The notes under the pieces are model-generated. The model did not search any database. It had not been told where the DNA came from and saw only the letters and a program-made list of their open reading frames with translations. DNA of 64,000 bases from Coffea arabica (lineage: Eukaryota; Streptophyta; Magnoliopsida; Gentianales; Rubiaceae). A program made the position numbers and the translations under genes. Below are positions 1 to 11,698 of the stretch, piece after piece; positions within the stretch are counted from its first letter, which is position 1, and every line of letters starts with the position of its first letter. Location of the stretch: assembly GCF_036785885.1 (NCBI RefSeq), contig NC_092317.1, forward strand, positions 3,164,501 to 3,228,500, written 5' to 3'.

Positions 1-101
1 TTTTCTTTGTTTTTAGGTTGGCCAGCTGCTGCTGATGAACCAACTGCATTTGTTGCGATTAGATTAGGATTTTTGGTTCCCAAGATGCATCTTAATTGAA
101 C
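1..101 (+). CDS. Possible last exon of a gene cut by the left edge
   Basis: A pyrimidine-rich tract ending in TTTTTAG at the very start of the window looks like a 3' splice acceptor. If the exon starts right after it with two bases of a split codon, the next frame reads WPAAADEPTAFVAIRLGF, continues for a few residues and ends at a TGA at about 101. The composition looks coding, with alternating small and hydrophobic residues, but it is only about 28 residues long. I do not recognise the family and cannot see the upstream exons. It could equally be a chance open stretch. Transcript data or the neighbouring sequence would settle it. Confidence 0.3.
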
Positions 102-1644
102 GATTCTCAAACTCTGCCCTTTTCCGTTTCACTTGTAAAATCTGGAGCCTCCATTAAATCAAAAAAGATTAGCATCTTTGATCTGATGGAGGAAGGATGT
201 CACAATACGCTAAAGTGCACTCATTACTTTATGGGCTTACTTATGCAGGCTAAGCCCAAAATAACTAACAGCTGTATTCAAACTTGATCTGAAAGAAATG
301 TACCACTGTGCAATTCTCAAAAACGAAATTCTTAAAAGAATTATGTTCAACAAAAAGTTAGGATTGGTGATTAATTTTGAATTAATCTTATATACACGCA
401 CACTACTGACAATATATTCTGTAAAGGTGATCATCAGTAGTGAGCCTCCCAACAAACAACTAAAAAAAAAAAAAAAAAGACTACTATTGGATTGAAATCC
501 ATACAGGTGCATAGTGCACTGGTCTGGTCTGAATTTGATGGTGGTTCAGTCTACGTCTTCCTCCGACTCAGTTGGACCATTTCATAAAGTAGGCTCCCCC
601 CTCCTTAGGAGTAGGAGTGGGTTAGATGTGCCGTTACGGACAAAAAAAAATTTCTTCTAAATACCCGCGATTAGTCACTTGTGCAGTTACTAATTTACTA
701 TCAACCTATGAGGTGGTAATGATCTACATCTAACTTTTGGCATCAACATCTAACCCAAAAATTTCTGTAACTCATATGTGACCACAACATAGAAGCTAGA
801 TCTTTCGGTTGACTTCTAGAAAATTTCGAGTCAAATTGCATAGTTTGGCAAGTCCTCCAAACTGGCAGTGTTGGAATAATGAACGGGGGATCTATGACTG
901 ACCTATAAATTGCGGAACGTTAAAAGGTTTGGCAACAATCATTAGATAAAGGACAAAATTAGGCTAAAGGGAAGATCAAATGCACGAGTGTCATAGACAC
1001 GTCCATGTGTAGATTGTAGACCAATAATCGTAATGCACTTATCACTTACTTACTGTGAATAATGCAGGTTCTACGTAGTTTTATTCTACAAAACTACAAA
1101 TCGTTACTTGATAATCTGATATGGTTCAGTGCCTAGGCTCTAAGCCTTTTCAAATTGACTCTTGTCATCCTAATTCTTGTTTCAACTTATCTTCCCCTTC
1201 CCTGTTAGGAGAAGAATTGCTTAATTTTTTTCTTCTCACAAGAAGCCAAGAACACACGCACACAATTATATTAACACTCAGAGAATCATAAAAAAAACGG
1301 TCCAAAGGACAATATAAGGGACCACCTAGCAAATGCTTAATTGATCATTCATTTAGGGTATCACTTGTTTATGACAGCCTGTCATCCCAATGCCCACAAT
1401 GGATCTTTTAATGGAAGTCAAAGCATTTGCAATCTGCAGTATGTCCATTTCCTTTGCCCCATTTTCTGGAAACATCAATTGGAGAGCTATCGCGTAATGA
1501 GGAGCGTACCTAACAAGCTCTATTTAGGCATCGGCCGCCATTCAGGCAGCTGTAGATATACCATTGCCCATCCTCTTCTATAATGCTCAATCTAAACTCT
1601 ATCTAATACTAGCATTGGCATCTATTGATAACTTGATATTTAAG

Positions 1645-1795
1645 AGCCAGTTGAGATTGCTATTTTCTCAAAATTTTATAGAAAAATATACTAGTGATTT
1701 AATATATGTGACGTAAAAGGTTATTTGAGAAATGTATTTATAAAAAAAAAAAAATTTTGAGAAAAATTGCAATTTACAGTTGGATTTTGCGGTCT
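1645..1795. repeat. Short MITE-like inverted-repeat element, copy 1
   Basis: The left end (ATTGCTATTTTCTCAAAATT) and the reverse complement of the right end (ATTGCAATTTTTCTCAAAAT) match, so this is a short AT-rich element with terminal inverted repeats of about 20 bp. Inner words such as TAGAAAAATATA and ATATGTGA-GTAAAA recur in a second copy near 19268-19405. The likely target duplication is imperfect (CAGTTG on both sides), so the superfamily is not assigned. Confidence 0.5.
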
Positions 1796-2469
1796 TAATC
1801 ACTCATCCTAATCATTGATTTAGACATCGTCATTAGGTAAGGACCAGTTGTTCTAGCTGTAACATGTCAATCAACAGTCTCAATTCCAATTATGCAACAA
1901 AAAGACATCTCTTGCACTCAAAGGAAAAGTATGCATGCAGCACAACTTGACTAGAGAGAAAATGGTGCCTAATTGTCGGTGGATGACTACGCCACTCCTT
2001 AAGCCGTGCGTTTCCAAAGTTGAGAATTTCAGAGGCACGTTCGTGCGCGTCGTTTCAAGTCTTTCTTTCGAGTCTTCAAAGGCGCTCTGGGAGCGGCTTT
2101 CCGGGTGCCCTCCAATCTTTGGTCACTTGTTGGCCCGTCCTCACGCGCGAAAAGAGAAACATGTCCAAATATGATGATTATTTTCATGAATTATATCAGC
2201 ACATCTGAACCACCCAGTTTTGGCTCCATAGCCACCAAAAATGAATTAAGTGCCTCTTTGGGCTGTAACTGTAAGTCACGGAGGTTTAAATCTTTTTACG
2301 GTAAAAAAAATTCAAAAGAAATGACACAACACACCTTTAGTCTAATTAAGTTCATAAATCTGCTAATATCTTATACGATTTCTTTAAACTCTTTTTTCTT
2401 ATAAAATAGAATAGATTATGCTATACAGATATTATCATTATAGTCAAAAAAAAATTTTTTTTCATATTA

Positions 2470-2580
2470 GCACCTCTGGATGCATGTTATATGTATACAA
2501 AAATAAATTTTAAATTTAAATTAATTGATGTGCATCCAAAGGGATAGGATATATACGTGGCCAGCATATATAAGATTGAT
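2470..2580. repeat. Degenerate copy of the TATACACT MITE family
   Basis: The stretch contains a run of AAATTTTAAATTTAAATT flanked by ATGTATAC-like words and ends in CATATATAAGATTGATC. That is the same order of words as the better copies near 9811-9965 and 11561-11698. The ends are too worn to call a target duplication. Confidence 0.35.
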
Positions 2581-3046
2581 CTTCATTTTATGATAACACC
2601 ATTAGAATTACAACACATATGCATTAACAAGTAATCGTGATATAGGAAGACCTTTACACTTTCTTGGGTTCTAGCATGCGAACTGCCCTTCATATCCGTT
2701 GAATTATCATAATTGATATGCTAAGAAATTATTTTTGGTAACGCGACATAATAGTGAACTGACTCATGTAAATAGAATTTTCTCTCATACTACAAGTAGA
2801 GGCTAAGTTAAAAACTTTTTCACTACTATTTTCCGGTTTTTATCTTTGAGTTTTGGTGCTTCCAAGAAACGAAGCCTAATTTTGACTTTTCATGCAGTTT
2901 TTTTGAAGTCATCACCAACCTTCCACAGCTGTACCTTCGTGATAGACTAGTCTACATGTCTATGACGCGGAATCATCTCCCATAATCCAATTGATTATGA
3001 TGACAAAAGCGGCTTAAGTCACCAGTGCACCAATCTTCATTATCTC

Positions 3047-3054
3047 TATAAATA
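3047..3054 (+). promoter_or_regulatory. TATA box of the DUF761 gene
   Basis: TATAAATA inside CTCTATAAATATGGG lies 85 bp upstream of the ATG at 3139, a normal plant distance (TATA box, roughly 30 bp to the transcription start, short 5' leader). No other equally good TATA element lies nearer the start codon. Confidence 0.6.
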
Positions 3055-3138
3055 TGGGCAATTGACGATAATCTCAACGGAACAAGTAAAGAGATAACCA
3101 ACCGTAGGATATCAAGAACTCCAAAGAAGCTTAAAGAA

Positions 3139-3411
3139 ATGGAGAGCTCCAGAGCAACCCTCTACCTTCAGAGGCCAAAAGCAGTCGAGGAAGCTGATAA
3201 TAAAGAAGAGAAGCCAAATACAGCGAAGGCCGGTCATGGTCCGATGAGGAGAGTAGCGGAGCCAAACGGCAAAAGGTTACTGGAGAGAAAGCCAACGGAA
3301 GATATAAATGCGAGCGCTGAGGCATTCATCAACAAGTTCAGGCAGCAGCTGCTCCTTCAGAGGCTTGAGTCCATTGAGAACTATGAACAAATGCTCAAAA
3401 GGGGCACATGA
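3139..3411 (+). CDS. DUF761 (cotton-fibre-protein-like) small protein
   Basis: Single-exon gene encoding 90 residues. The last 35 residues carry the DUF761 signature: an acidic lead (EDINASAEAFI), then a basic-amphipathic helix (NKFRQQLLLQRLESIENY) and the terminal EQMLKRGT. That end motif with FI-x-FR-x-QL-x-LQR is what defines the family (Pfam PF05553). The first 55 residues are charged and probably disordered, and I see no signal peptide or membrane segment. Family members are small plant-specific proteins of poorly known function, often induced by stress or in growing tissue. The ATG follows a TATA box by 85 bp and is the first in frame. The gene next along encodes a glyoxalase-like protein; I recall a DUF761 gene beside the equivalent Arabidopsis gene At1g15380, which would make this part of a conserved block. 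Confidence 0.8.
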   Translation: MESSRATLYLQRPKAVEEADNKEEKPNTAKAGHGPMRRVAEPNGKRLLERKPTEDINASAEAFINKFRQQLLLQRLESIENYEQMLKRGT

Positions 3412-3972
3412 TTTAAGTGTCGATTATCATTGATCAGCATAGAGCATAGCCCCCCACCTTATTCTTTTCAATTATCTCTTCCATTGATCCACTGTCAATT
3501 TTTGTGTCCCTTGAAAAAATTTGATTTGTGCTGTGCATCTACTATTAATATATAAGACATGTTATATGGGGAATTTATATTTGGGATTGTTTGAGACTAT
3601 GATTGCTTATTTTGTATCTTAATAATAAGCAACTCTTTGCCAGATGCCCGAGTAATTATGAATATGATATTTCTAACGATGCTGTTAATATGCTCATATT
3701 ATATCATAACTTAACGTGTAAACACGCACAATTATAATTATTACACTCTTCCTTTGAAAAAACTTTTGTAAAGTAATTGTAATTCTCTGAAAAAAAAAAT
3801 CGAACACCTAAAGATTCTCTTAATCACAGGAATATCTATTAATTCAAACTGTTTGTTTGTTGTTAGAATTAGGGAGTAAAATGATGCACATTGTAAATTT
3901 AGTTGAAATCCCGCTTATGACTTATGAGATGGACAAACAAAGAAAGGCCGGAAAAGATGCCAGCTCCCTAGG

Positions 3973-4022
3973 TGGACACTGGTTGGACAAGCCATGTTGG
4001 ACACTGGTTGGACAAGCCATGT
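3973..4022. repeat. Perfect 25-bp tandem duplication
   Basis: The unit TGGACACTGGTTGGACAAGC plus CATGT occurs twice head to tail with no mismatches. The perfect identity points to a recent slippage or unequal-exchange event. Confidence 0.9.
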
Positions 4023-4349
4023 TTGCATGGCTAGTGTTGGTTTTAGTCCATTCTATAGTTTTTTGGGTCGGAGTCCATTCTATAATCCCCTTAACTATCA
4101 GTTTAAGTAAGGTCCATTTGGTTCATCCCCATACTTACATAGCATGACATAAAATAGGACGAGCAATCCCATGTTGTCCCTGATTTGGTTGTTTTTGTGT
4201 GTGGATTAGCATCCTGGTTAACTAAAATAATCCCGTCTTAATGGGATAAATATTCCGGACGTGTTATTATTTATCCTGAATTAGTAATCATTTTGAACTA
4301 ATTTTGGTAAGTACGTGTTTATATCAAATCAAAACTTTTCAACAACAAA

Positions 4350-4930
4350 ATTAGAGTTGTTAAAGAATCGAGCTAGCTTGTGAGTTCAACTCTGTTTAGC
4401 TCGTTCGTTTATCTAAACAAGTCAAGTTTGAACATTAAATTAGGCTTGTTTTCTAATCGAACTCAGCTCACGAATAGTTCGTTTAATCTCATTTGTACAT
4501 ATATTCAAATTAGTATTTCTTTTTTTTTTTTGGGTGATTATGAAGATTTAACTTGTCTCGATTGTTTCGGATTTTACTTTGTTTAAAGAATTAGGAAATT
4601 TCTTATACTTGGTGAAAATTTTCTCATTCAATAGACTAATTAAATTGGTTAACTTTTTTGAGTTGCAAAATTGCATAAGATATTCAAGCACATTTGAAGT
4701 TTTTTTTGAGTTGGAACTCATTTGACCTTGACTTGCTTATGTCATATGAGTTGAGTTCGACCTCAAGTTCATTTTAGCATAACTTTAGTGAGTTGAGTTT
4801 GAATATAATTTTTGACTAGGTAAATAAATGATTAAATGAGTTGAGCTCGATCTTGACTTATGAAAAGCCAAAAGCTAAAAGTTCAATTTAATTCGACTCG
4901 TTTTCAGCTTTGCACAAAATCAAACTTTTT
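4350..4930. repeat. Degenerate TCGA-rich interspersed repeat
   Basis: Dense in words such as GAGTTGAG, GAGCTCGA, TTCGACTC and CAAGTCAAG on both strands. It shares this vocabulary with another stretch at about 55165-55690. Such TCGA-word arrays are common in old non-autonomous DNA elements of plants. The ends are too worn to give terminal repeats or a target duplication. Confidence 0.4.
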
Positions 4931-4971
4931 TATGCATTACTCCATGAACTATCCAATACTAACCAAACTTA

Positions 4972-5243
4972 GACCGTGTTTGATAACTCAATTCAATACT
5001 TAAATATAATAAGATCAAATCTTCACATGTTTAGACGTGTTTGATAAACCAAAAATAGAATATTTGAATTAATTAAGTGGTACTGAATTTTCTAAACAAA
5101 ATTTGCTTTAAAAAATAAGTGATAAACTATTGAGTTATCACTTAATGTAAGATACACTCAAATGTATCAAATTTGATACATAACAATAATGAATTCAGAA
5201 TTCAGATTTTAGTTTTTAGATTTCAATTTTATCAAATACACCC
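4972..5243. mobile_element. Tourist-like (PIF/Harbinger) MITE
   Basis: The left end GACCGTGTTTGATAA and the reverse complement of the right end GGGTGTATTTGATAA form terminal inverted repeats, and TTA flanks the element on both sides (4969-4971 and 5244-5246). A TTA duplication with a G-rich GTGTTTG end is typical of PIF/Harbinger-derived Tourist elements. Length is 272 bp, AT-rich, with no coding capacity. An internal partial repeat of the end (ACGTGTTTGATAA at about 5036) suggests a nested or rearranged copy. Confidence 0.7.
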
Positions 5244-6681
5244 TTAGTATATCAGAAAAGGACGAGTCATCTCAGGACAATTAGTCCCCGTATTAGTTAT
5301 TACTCATCCTCCCTCATCCATGATCCAAATGACCCCTTATAGTATATAATCTCGGCGTTTACATTTTGTCATTCATATAAATATTAACTTACTAACTTTT
5401 CAATAAAAAAAAGATACATTAATCTTAGCTCATTGGGTTTCATGATAATTAATTGAAATTTAGCTTCATGGAAGATTGTTAAAAAGATCAACACCATCAT
5501 AAAATTCCTGGAATGCGCAATTCCGATCAAGAAATTCACGCATAAAAAGACCATACGCTTGATTAACGAAAATGAATGTACTCCCCGACAAAGACAGGAT
5601 AGCGGCGTGCCTTCCTCTTCCTGGTTGGGCCTTCCTCAGGAGAGACGCTCATGTCCAAATTCACTACGAACGAACGAGAACCAAATGACTTGTTCTCTTT
5701 TGTTAAATAAAAAATGAACGGAAACCAAATGACTTGTTCTATGAAAGATTTTTGTTTCATATGCAAGTCAAAAACGGGGAGTGGATATAGTAATTGTACA
5801 TTTCGACGTCAATCTTCAATGTCCGCACCATCAAAGGAGGAGATTAAATTTGTTGCTGAAACAAATTCCTCATTCAACCAATCCTATAGAAATTGTTGCT
5901 TTAGGCTATAGTCTAGCTGCGTGATTGCTCACCTTTCTTCGCATCAAGTGTCACAATAGTACCAACCAAAATTTTTTATCAGAAGAAAAGCTTGACAAGT
6001 ACAAAATTCCATTGGTTACCCAAGACTAATTACTAGTAAAGATTTTACACCACTTCAATCGATGTCAATTAATTTTGAGACGAGTTTTGGGTTAGTTTTT
6101 TTTTTTTTATTCAAGTTATAGTTCTTGAACAAGATTGTAGTCCAGGTTCTTCAACACTTGCAATAATTTATTGACTGGGAGCTCGATCCCAAACAAGTTG
6201 TTGGTTAAGGTACGGATAGATGACTAGGTGCATACAGTAAAAGAGAACTTCGGTTTCATTGAAGGGTCATCGGTTAAGCTAGCACTGATTATGACCTTTC
6301 ACTTCCAGACAAATCTAGGGAGCTGGATAAACAAGAAATTTACGTGCATCCCACTTTTGACAGCAGAAAGTAGCTGCTGATGCCTATTACAGCGGTAGGG
6401 AAAAGGGGGGAGACAGAAATTCACGACCAACAACAGTCACATCAGACGCAAGCTCACACACAAAATGAGCATCTCATTTGGCGGATATTGTCGTTATTAC
6501 AACCTAACCAGGCCAGAGCCAACATTGATTGCTACACATGAAAAACACCTGCTACGACTACATAGTACAGTGATAGTAGTACTAACAAATTAACAGAGAC
6601 GACAAGTAGGCAAAGCCAGCGGGCAGCGACAGAAGCTGCGTAGACGCGTATCTGATGTTTCAGCTAATTAATCCTTTGTAA

Positions 6682-8251
6682 CTAAGGTCGCACTACGGGT
6701 AGGTGTTGCTGAGCTTGCATCATCTGCAGATTCACTCTTGAGCATGAACGGATCATCTCACCGGCCAATGGGATCACTGGCAGGTTATCACAGTTGCATA
6801 TCTCAATCATGAATCCATCTGGATCATGGAAGAACAGCTGATCCACATAAATCCCACCTTCTTCCACTCGCTGCCTCGCGTACTTGATTTCCATTTCCGC
6901 CAGCATCTTCTCCACTGCAGCCATACTGTCACACTGCACATAACCCATGATTCAAGCCAATTTTTTTTTTGTTGTGGGGGGGGGGGGGTTGTTTATAAAA
7001 TCTACAGCAGCAGGAAACCCACAAAATTTAGTGCTGTTTTTGGTTTTTGTGACAATGATAGGATGTGTACAAGTTTGTAACGTAAATAGTACTATTAGGT
7101 TACGTTGTTGACAGAGTCCATATCAGGACTTCCTCAACTGAATAGATAATACGCAAGAAACTGCATTACATCCGGCATAATTCTGTCACTGCATTTTCCT
7201 TTTTCCTATTATTTTTGGTACATTTCTTTAACAGAAAATTCTATATTGAATTTTAGAAACCGCCCTCAATTCCTGGTCCTGAAATATGTACCCAAAAGGG
7301 GAAGTGGAACCTTCCTCCTTTTCGGAGACGATGACAACTATTGTATAACCTATCTATCCTAAATTATAGAGAAGGGGAGTCTAAAGAGACTAAGTTTGGA
7401 GCTAATAGGTACATAAAATTTACTAGATCAAGACAGTACTTTACCATTACCCTTAGATTTTTTTTTTTACTGCAGATAAGATTTGAACCTTACTCAGTGG
7501 TTCTCCCTTCTTTGATACTATCGTCATATCATTGCAGAAGCACAATTTATCAATAATTTCTGGTCACTTTCAGAGAAACCTAGTTAATAGCTGTACCAAA
7601 TGCTACTAGTCTATACTATCTTCAATTTGGAATCAAACTTTTGACTTCATCCAGGTATTCATTTACGGTCTCTTTCTCGTAATCATAGTGCTTCCATGAG
7701 ATCACAGAGGAGAGGAAAAAACATGGTACGAAATAAAAGAACACGCACACGCACACAGTCACACACACCAGAGTAAAAGTAGTTGAAGCAAAAAGCAGAG
7801 ATGCAGTCATGCACCACCAGTAGCGTTATTAAGCCCCCCACCCGAAACACAAGACAACATCAGATTTCACAGCACCAATACTAAGACCGAGAAACAACCT
7901 GAAAAGATATATGATTATCCTTGGGATTGATTACGGTCTTCTCCGGCATGTCGTCCGGATTTTCGGCTTGCAATAGATGTATTCCAATCCCATAACTAAA
8001 CAACCTGCACCGTATCAAAACCCACAAGAAATTAGCAAAAAAAAAAGAAGTTCGATCAAGAACTTTCACGGCGAAAGATGAGATAAGTTGATATACCATG
8101 CTCCATCAAAATTGAACGATCCAGGCCTCCTAACGGGGACGAACCCAAGAACGCTGGTGTAAAAATCCATTGATTTCTCGACGGATTTACAAATAAGTGA
8201 GATGTGATTCAGGGATGTCAAGTGCAATGGATTTGCCGTATTTCCCTTCAT
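6682..8251 (-). CDS. Glyoxalase I-like (VOC superfamily) protein, 3 exons
   Basis: Exons on the minus strand are 8251-8097, 8004-7899 and 6933-6682, all with GT-AG junctions, giving 170 residues. It is a single VOC (vicinal oxygen chelate) domain: beta-strand one with LNHISLICKS (candidate metal ligand His16), the fold core FDGAWLFSYGIGIHLLQ, then DNHISFQ (His83), GGIYVDQLFFHDPDG and FMIEICNC (Glu131). The length and motif order match the plant lactoylglutathione lyase-like group that I recall as Arabidopsis GLYI4/GLYI7 (At1g15380, At1g80160), thought to act in methylglyoxal handling or related chemistry, though this group is not proven to be a classic glyoxalase I. No transit peptide is evident, so probably cytosolic. 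Intron 2 (6934-7898) contains a run of G. The start ATG is the first in frame and is followed immediately by the conserved domain. Confidence 0.9.
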
Positions 8252-8512
8252 TTTCCTTAAAAGAAAAAATGCAATACCAGCGGCACGAATTCAAGGATCG
8301 GTACAAGTGGAGCCTGCACGTTTAAGAATACTTGGAAAAAATGATTGGAATAGACAAACCCTGTTACATAAATCAACGAAAATTCAGCGAATGGATAAAG
8401 CTAAGGGGGAGAGCAAAATGGGAAAAAGATGAATAAAGATAATCAGAGAGAAAAGGTCGCACGTCACGGCACTTGTGATACTAGTGAAGAAGATGAAACT
8501 AGACGGCCAGAG

Positions 8513-8522
8513 CTATATATAA
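8513..8522 (-). promoter_or_regulatory. Candidate TATA box of the glyoxalase-like gene
   Basis: On the minus strand this reads TTATATATAG, about 265 bp upstream of the start codon. The DNA just beyond (8600-8690) has several CACGT/ACGTAG-type words that could bind bZIP or bHLH factors. The distance implies a leader of roughly 230 bases or a 5' UTR intron. Confidence 0.4.
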
Positions 8523-8959
8523 CTTTAAATAGGTGCAGCAATCCCCCGGGAAAAAAAAAAGAAGAAGAGTAGTCCGGCAGCTATAAATGAGCTAATACAT
8601 TTCTGTCCACGTATCTACCCCAGTGGTCACCAGGTGTCCCACATGGGATTCATATGACACGTAGATCCTACGCAGCTTACCTCCGATAATCATCTGACGG
8701 GTAGAGATTTTCCCGCCTACTTACCAATTATTCTTCTGGTGGGTGTCCTCGCTTGTGCACGTTGGCAATCCCTGGATTTTTGCTAATTTTATTTTGGCAC
8801 CCTTGTTTTGCTGCAATTAGGCAGTTGTCTTTTTTGTGTTATTTTTGCAATTCAAGGGGAAATTTCAAACCTTACGAGAGAAGGAAAATAAAAAAAAGGT
8901 TAAACGTTGAATTAAAGAATTTTCAAGATGTCGCTCTCAACTCTACAAATTGAGCTGAA

Positions 8960-9110
8960 TTTTAAAATTTAAATTAATGTGTATATACTATCATCATATA
9001 TGGCATCAAAGTAAAATTTGAATTTTAAATTCAAATTTTATTCTGCCATGTATCTAATCATAACAGTATACACTCTCATCTAACAATGACAATGTATATA
9101 TTTAACTCTT
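8960..9110. repeat. TATACACT MITE family, diverged copy
   Basis: Contains GTGTATATACTATCATCATATATGG near the left, a central AATTTGAATTTTAAATTC, and AGTATACACTCTCATC near the right. These are the inner words of the better preserved copies at 9811 and 11561. Ends are not clear enough for a target-site call. Confidence 0.45.
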
Positions 9111-9810
9111 AAAACATTAGCTAGGCAATATCTTTACTACATGCTGTGAAACGTTAAAAAGGAAAGAAGAAGAAGTTAATATGTAGATATGCTTCCAAGT
9201 TTTCTTAAACAAATCGGGATGAAGAGTTTAAGATTTTTCCTTCAAGGAAAAGACGAAATATTGTAGACTTCAAAGAGTACTACTATTACTTTGAACAACT
9301 TATTGTCTACGTATTTTCCCCTTAGTAAAAGAAATTCATTAAATGCGTTCAACGTTTCACCAAATTAATTCGTGCACGAATGAATTACTTTTATCGGAGG
9401 TAGAAAAAGTTACTTAAATTGGTTTATCTGTCAATTAAATGATTTAATCATCAGCCTTGGCTTTGCTAGTGCGTTTCGAGTCAAAAAAAAAAAAAAAAAC
9501 CAATTTAACTCAAAGCATCAACATTTGTTTCAAAAAATCTAGTGGCTGATTTATGCATAATTTCATTAGAGGCGTACAATCCAACTGCATGTTAAGATGG
9601 TGGGGGCAGAAAATTATTGTGAACCAATTCCATATGATTGTAGGCATTTGCCCATTTGGGTCTCAACTCTCACCTACCAATTCTCGGCGATGATTGGCTT
9701 GTTATGACAGCAATTCCCTACTCAGATTAGGATCCAGGGCTTCTGCAGCACCCTACCATGCAGAATTTAACACAATAACTGTATACACTAAATTACACAC
9801 TAATTAATAA

Positions 9811-9965
9811 GAGTAAATCTTATGTACACTGACGGTGTATACAATATCACGGTTGAATATATGATACATACGTAAAATTTGAGTTTCAAATTTAAATTCG
9901 AATTATGTGTTATGCATCCAATGATGAAAGCGTATACACTATCAGCATATATGAAAGATTAATCC
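9811..9965. mobile_element. TATACACT MITE family, copy with clear inverted ends
   Basis: The left end GAGTAAATCTTATGTACACT and the reverse complement of the right end GGATTAATCTTTCATATATG are related, and TGTATAC words occur just inside both ends. About 155 bp, non-coding. The flanking nine bases (AATTAATAA versus ATATAATAA) agree at 7 of 9 positions, consistent with an aged 9-bp target duplication. Confidence 0.55.
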
Positions 9966-11560
9966 ATATAATAATATATAAAAGTACAATATCACTTTTA
10001 CTGCTTGTTAAAATTTGTGTCCAAAAGCTTTAATCTCAACCATTAAATTATAAATCACTTCATCTCAATTGTGACCGCAGAAGATCTAGATATCTTAAAA
10101 TTAACACCATTGGTCCGAATTATTTCTCAACCGAGGGAGTACATGTTGCACAGCGGCAATGTCAAGGAAGAGTTTTTTTTTGTTTCTGTTTTGCTTTACA
10201 GCTGTTATACAATGCTACCACTATAAAAGAAAAAGAAGACAAAAGGAAGATAACCACTTTAGAGACTTTGACATTGATGAAATTGGCCACATGATATTCT
10301 ATTTGCAATTTATCAAGCAAAATTCTATTTTGTAAACTTATAGCAGATTTTTTTTAGAAAATTTTAAAACTTTTATTAATTTTAATGTTCTTTTTCTCCA
10401 TTTCCGTCCACTTTTAGACAGAAAAGATAACTAAACCTTTTCCCTTCTTTTTCTTCTCAATCCTTTTCTTTCCTTCCTCAAAAACCAATCCAATCATCAA
10501 AATCTTATTCCTCTATTTCCATTTGTTTCCTTTCCCTTCCATTTGATCAAAACAAACAAACAAACAAACACTTCCTTGGTTAGAATTGGAAAAAGAGAAT
10601 ATTTTCAAGGAATCAATTGCCATCATTTCGCCACAAGGATTTCTAGCAACTTGGCCAGAGCACTCTTCTTGCTCCAATTATTTCTCATCCATAAGCTGCA
10701 TAGGTTAACCGTCATGTTGATCTTCTTCTTCTTTTTCTTTTTTAAAGGTGAATAGGTAACTTTCAAGAACATTTATCTTGCGAGTTGCGACCAACATGGG
10801 CAATGAGGAGTAAGGCCCATTGTCAAACGAGGGAAGGAAAAAAAAAAAAAAAAAGAGAGAGAGAAAGTACTTTGACAGATTCATCTACAAATTGCCATTG
10901 GCTTAGACAGAATCATACAAATTGTATAAACTCAGTTATGATGTTTTTATAAATAAGACCAAATTAATAGATCATCCACTGATACCTTCATGAACAACTA
11001 CAAAGTGTGTAGCCATCCTTGATATATATTATCTGCAACCTGGCCGCTCCTTCCCTCTGGACATTAGGATATAAAAGAACGCTTAGAAATTCCTCCTAAG
11101 CTAATGTTATTTTTGCGATTGTGTTTTTCTATATAAACTTATTTGCATCGACACATCATACTAATTATTATACTGTACTGTTTGTCGTGATTAGTGTTTC
11201 TGTAAGAGATCGAATTAGAAAACCAGGTGATACCTGGTCAGGCCGCGACAGCAGGTTCGCCCGCCGACGCTTGACATTATAAAATAGGTAAAGACATGAA
11301 CAAGCCAGAAACACTATGAACTTTGTACAATGAACACGTGTCCTAAGTGTCTGGCTAGGAAATTTTGATGATTAATTACCTTATTACTCCATGGCTATGC
11401 TGTGTCTTTTGGGTACAGAGATTGGTTATATATATTACATGCATGGCCTTGATTACAACATCGATCAAGAAAATAATTGCTTTTGCCACCTAGGTATGAC
11501 AATGATACATTCATTCTCAATCACTCAACTCTACCGTATAAACTCATACTAATATATTAA

Positions 11561-11698
11561 CGATTAATCTTGTTTACGCTGATAGCGTTAGATAAATGAT
11601 AACTATGTAAAATTTGAATTTGAAATTTAATTTTTACACACATGTCATGAATTCAATGGTGATAGTGTATACAGTGTCAGTGTATATAAGATTTACTC
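11561..11698. mobile_element. TATACACT MITE family, best copy with 9-bp target duplication
   Basis: A 138-bp element whose left end CGATTAATCTTGTTTACGCT resembles the reverse complement of its right end, GAGTAAATCTTATATACACT. It is flanked by perfect direct repeats ATATATTAA (11552-11560 and 11699-11707). A 9-bp duplication suggests mobilisation by a Mutator-like transposase, although the ends do not show a canonical long Mutator terminal repeat. The AT-rich flank makes some chance matching possible. Confidence 0.55.

Larger units (their letters stand above)
102..3040. other. Gene-poor stretch, no supported gene
   Basis: About 2.9 kb of AT-rich DNA. It holds poly-A tracts (461-479), one copy of a short inverted-repeat element (about 1645-1795, listed separately) and a degenerate relative of the TATACACT MITE family near 2470-2580. 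A more GC-rich patch at about 2000-2160 has short overlapping open frames in several phases, but none resembles a known family. I see no gene here. Confidence 0.5.
3420..6400. other. Gene-poor stretch with repeats
   Basis: Holds the 3' flank of the DUF761 gene, a 25-bp tandem duplication, a TCGA-rich degenerate repeat (about 4350-4930), a Tourist-like MITE (4972-5243) and, from about 6000, the probable 3' flank of the glyoxalase gene. The short open frames here lack family resemblance and are not supported as genes. Confidence 0.5.

Noticed and set aside
8740-8953. 66-codon open frame beginning MCTLAIPGFLLILF
   Set aside because: Hydrophobic start looks like a signal peptide but the rest is low complexity with no family and no splice partners.
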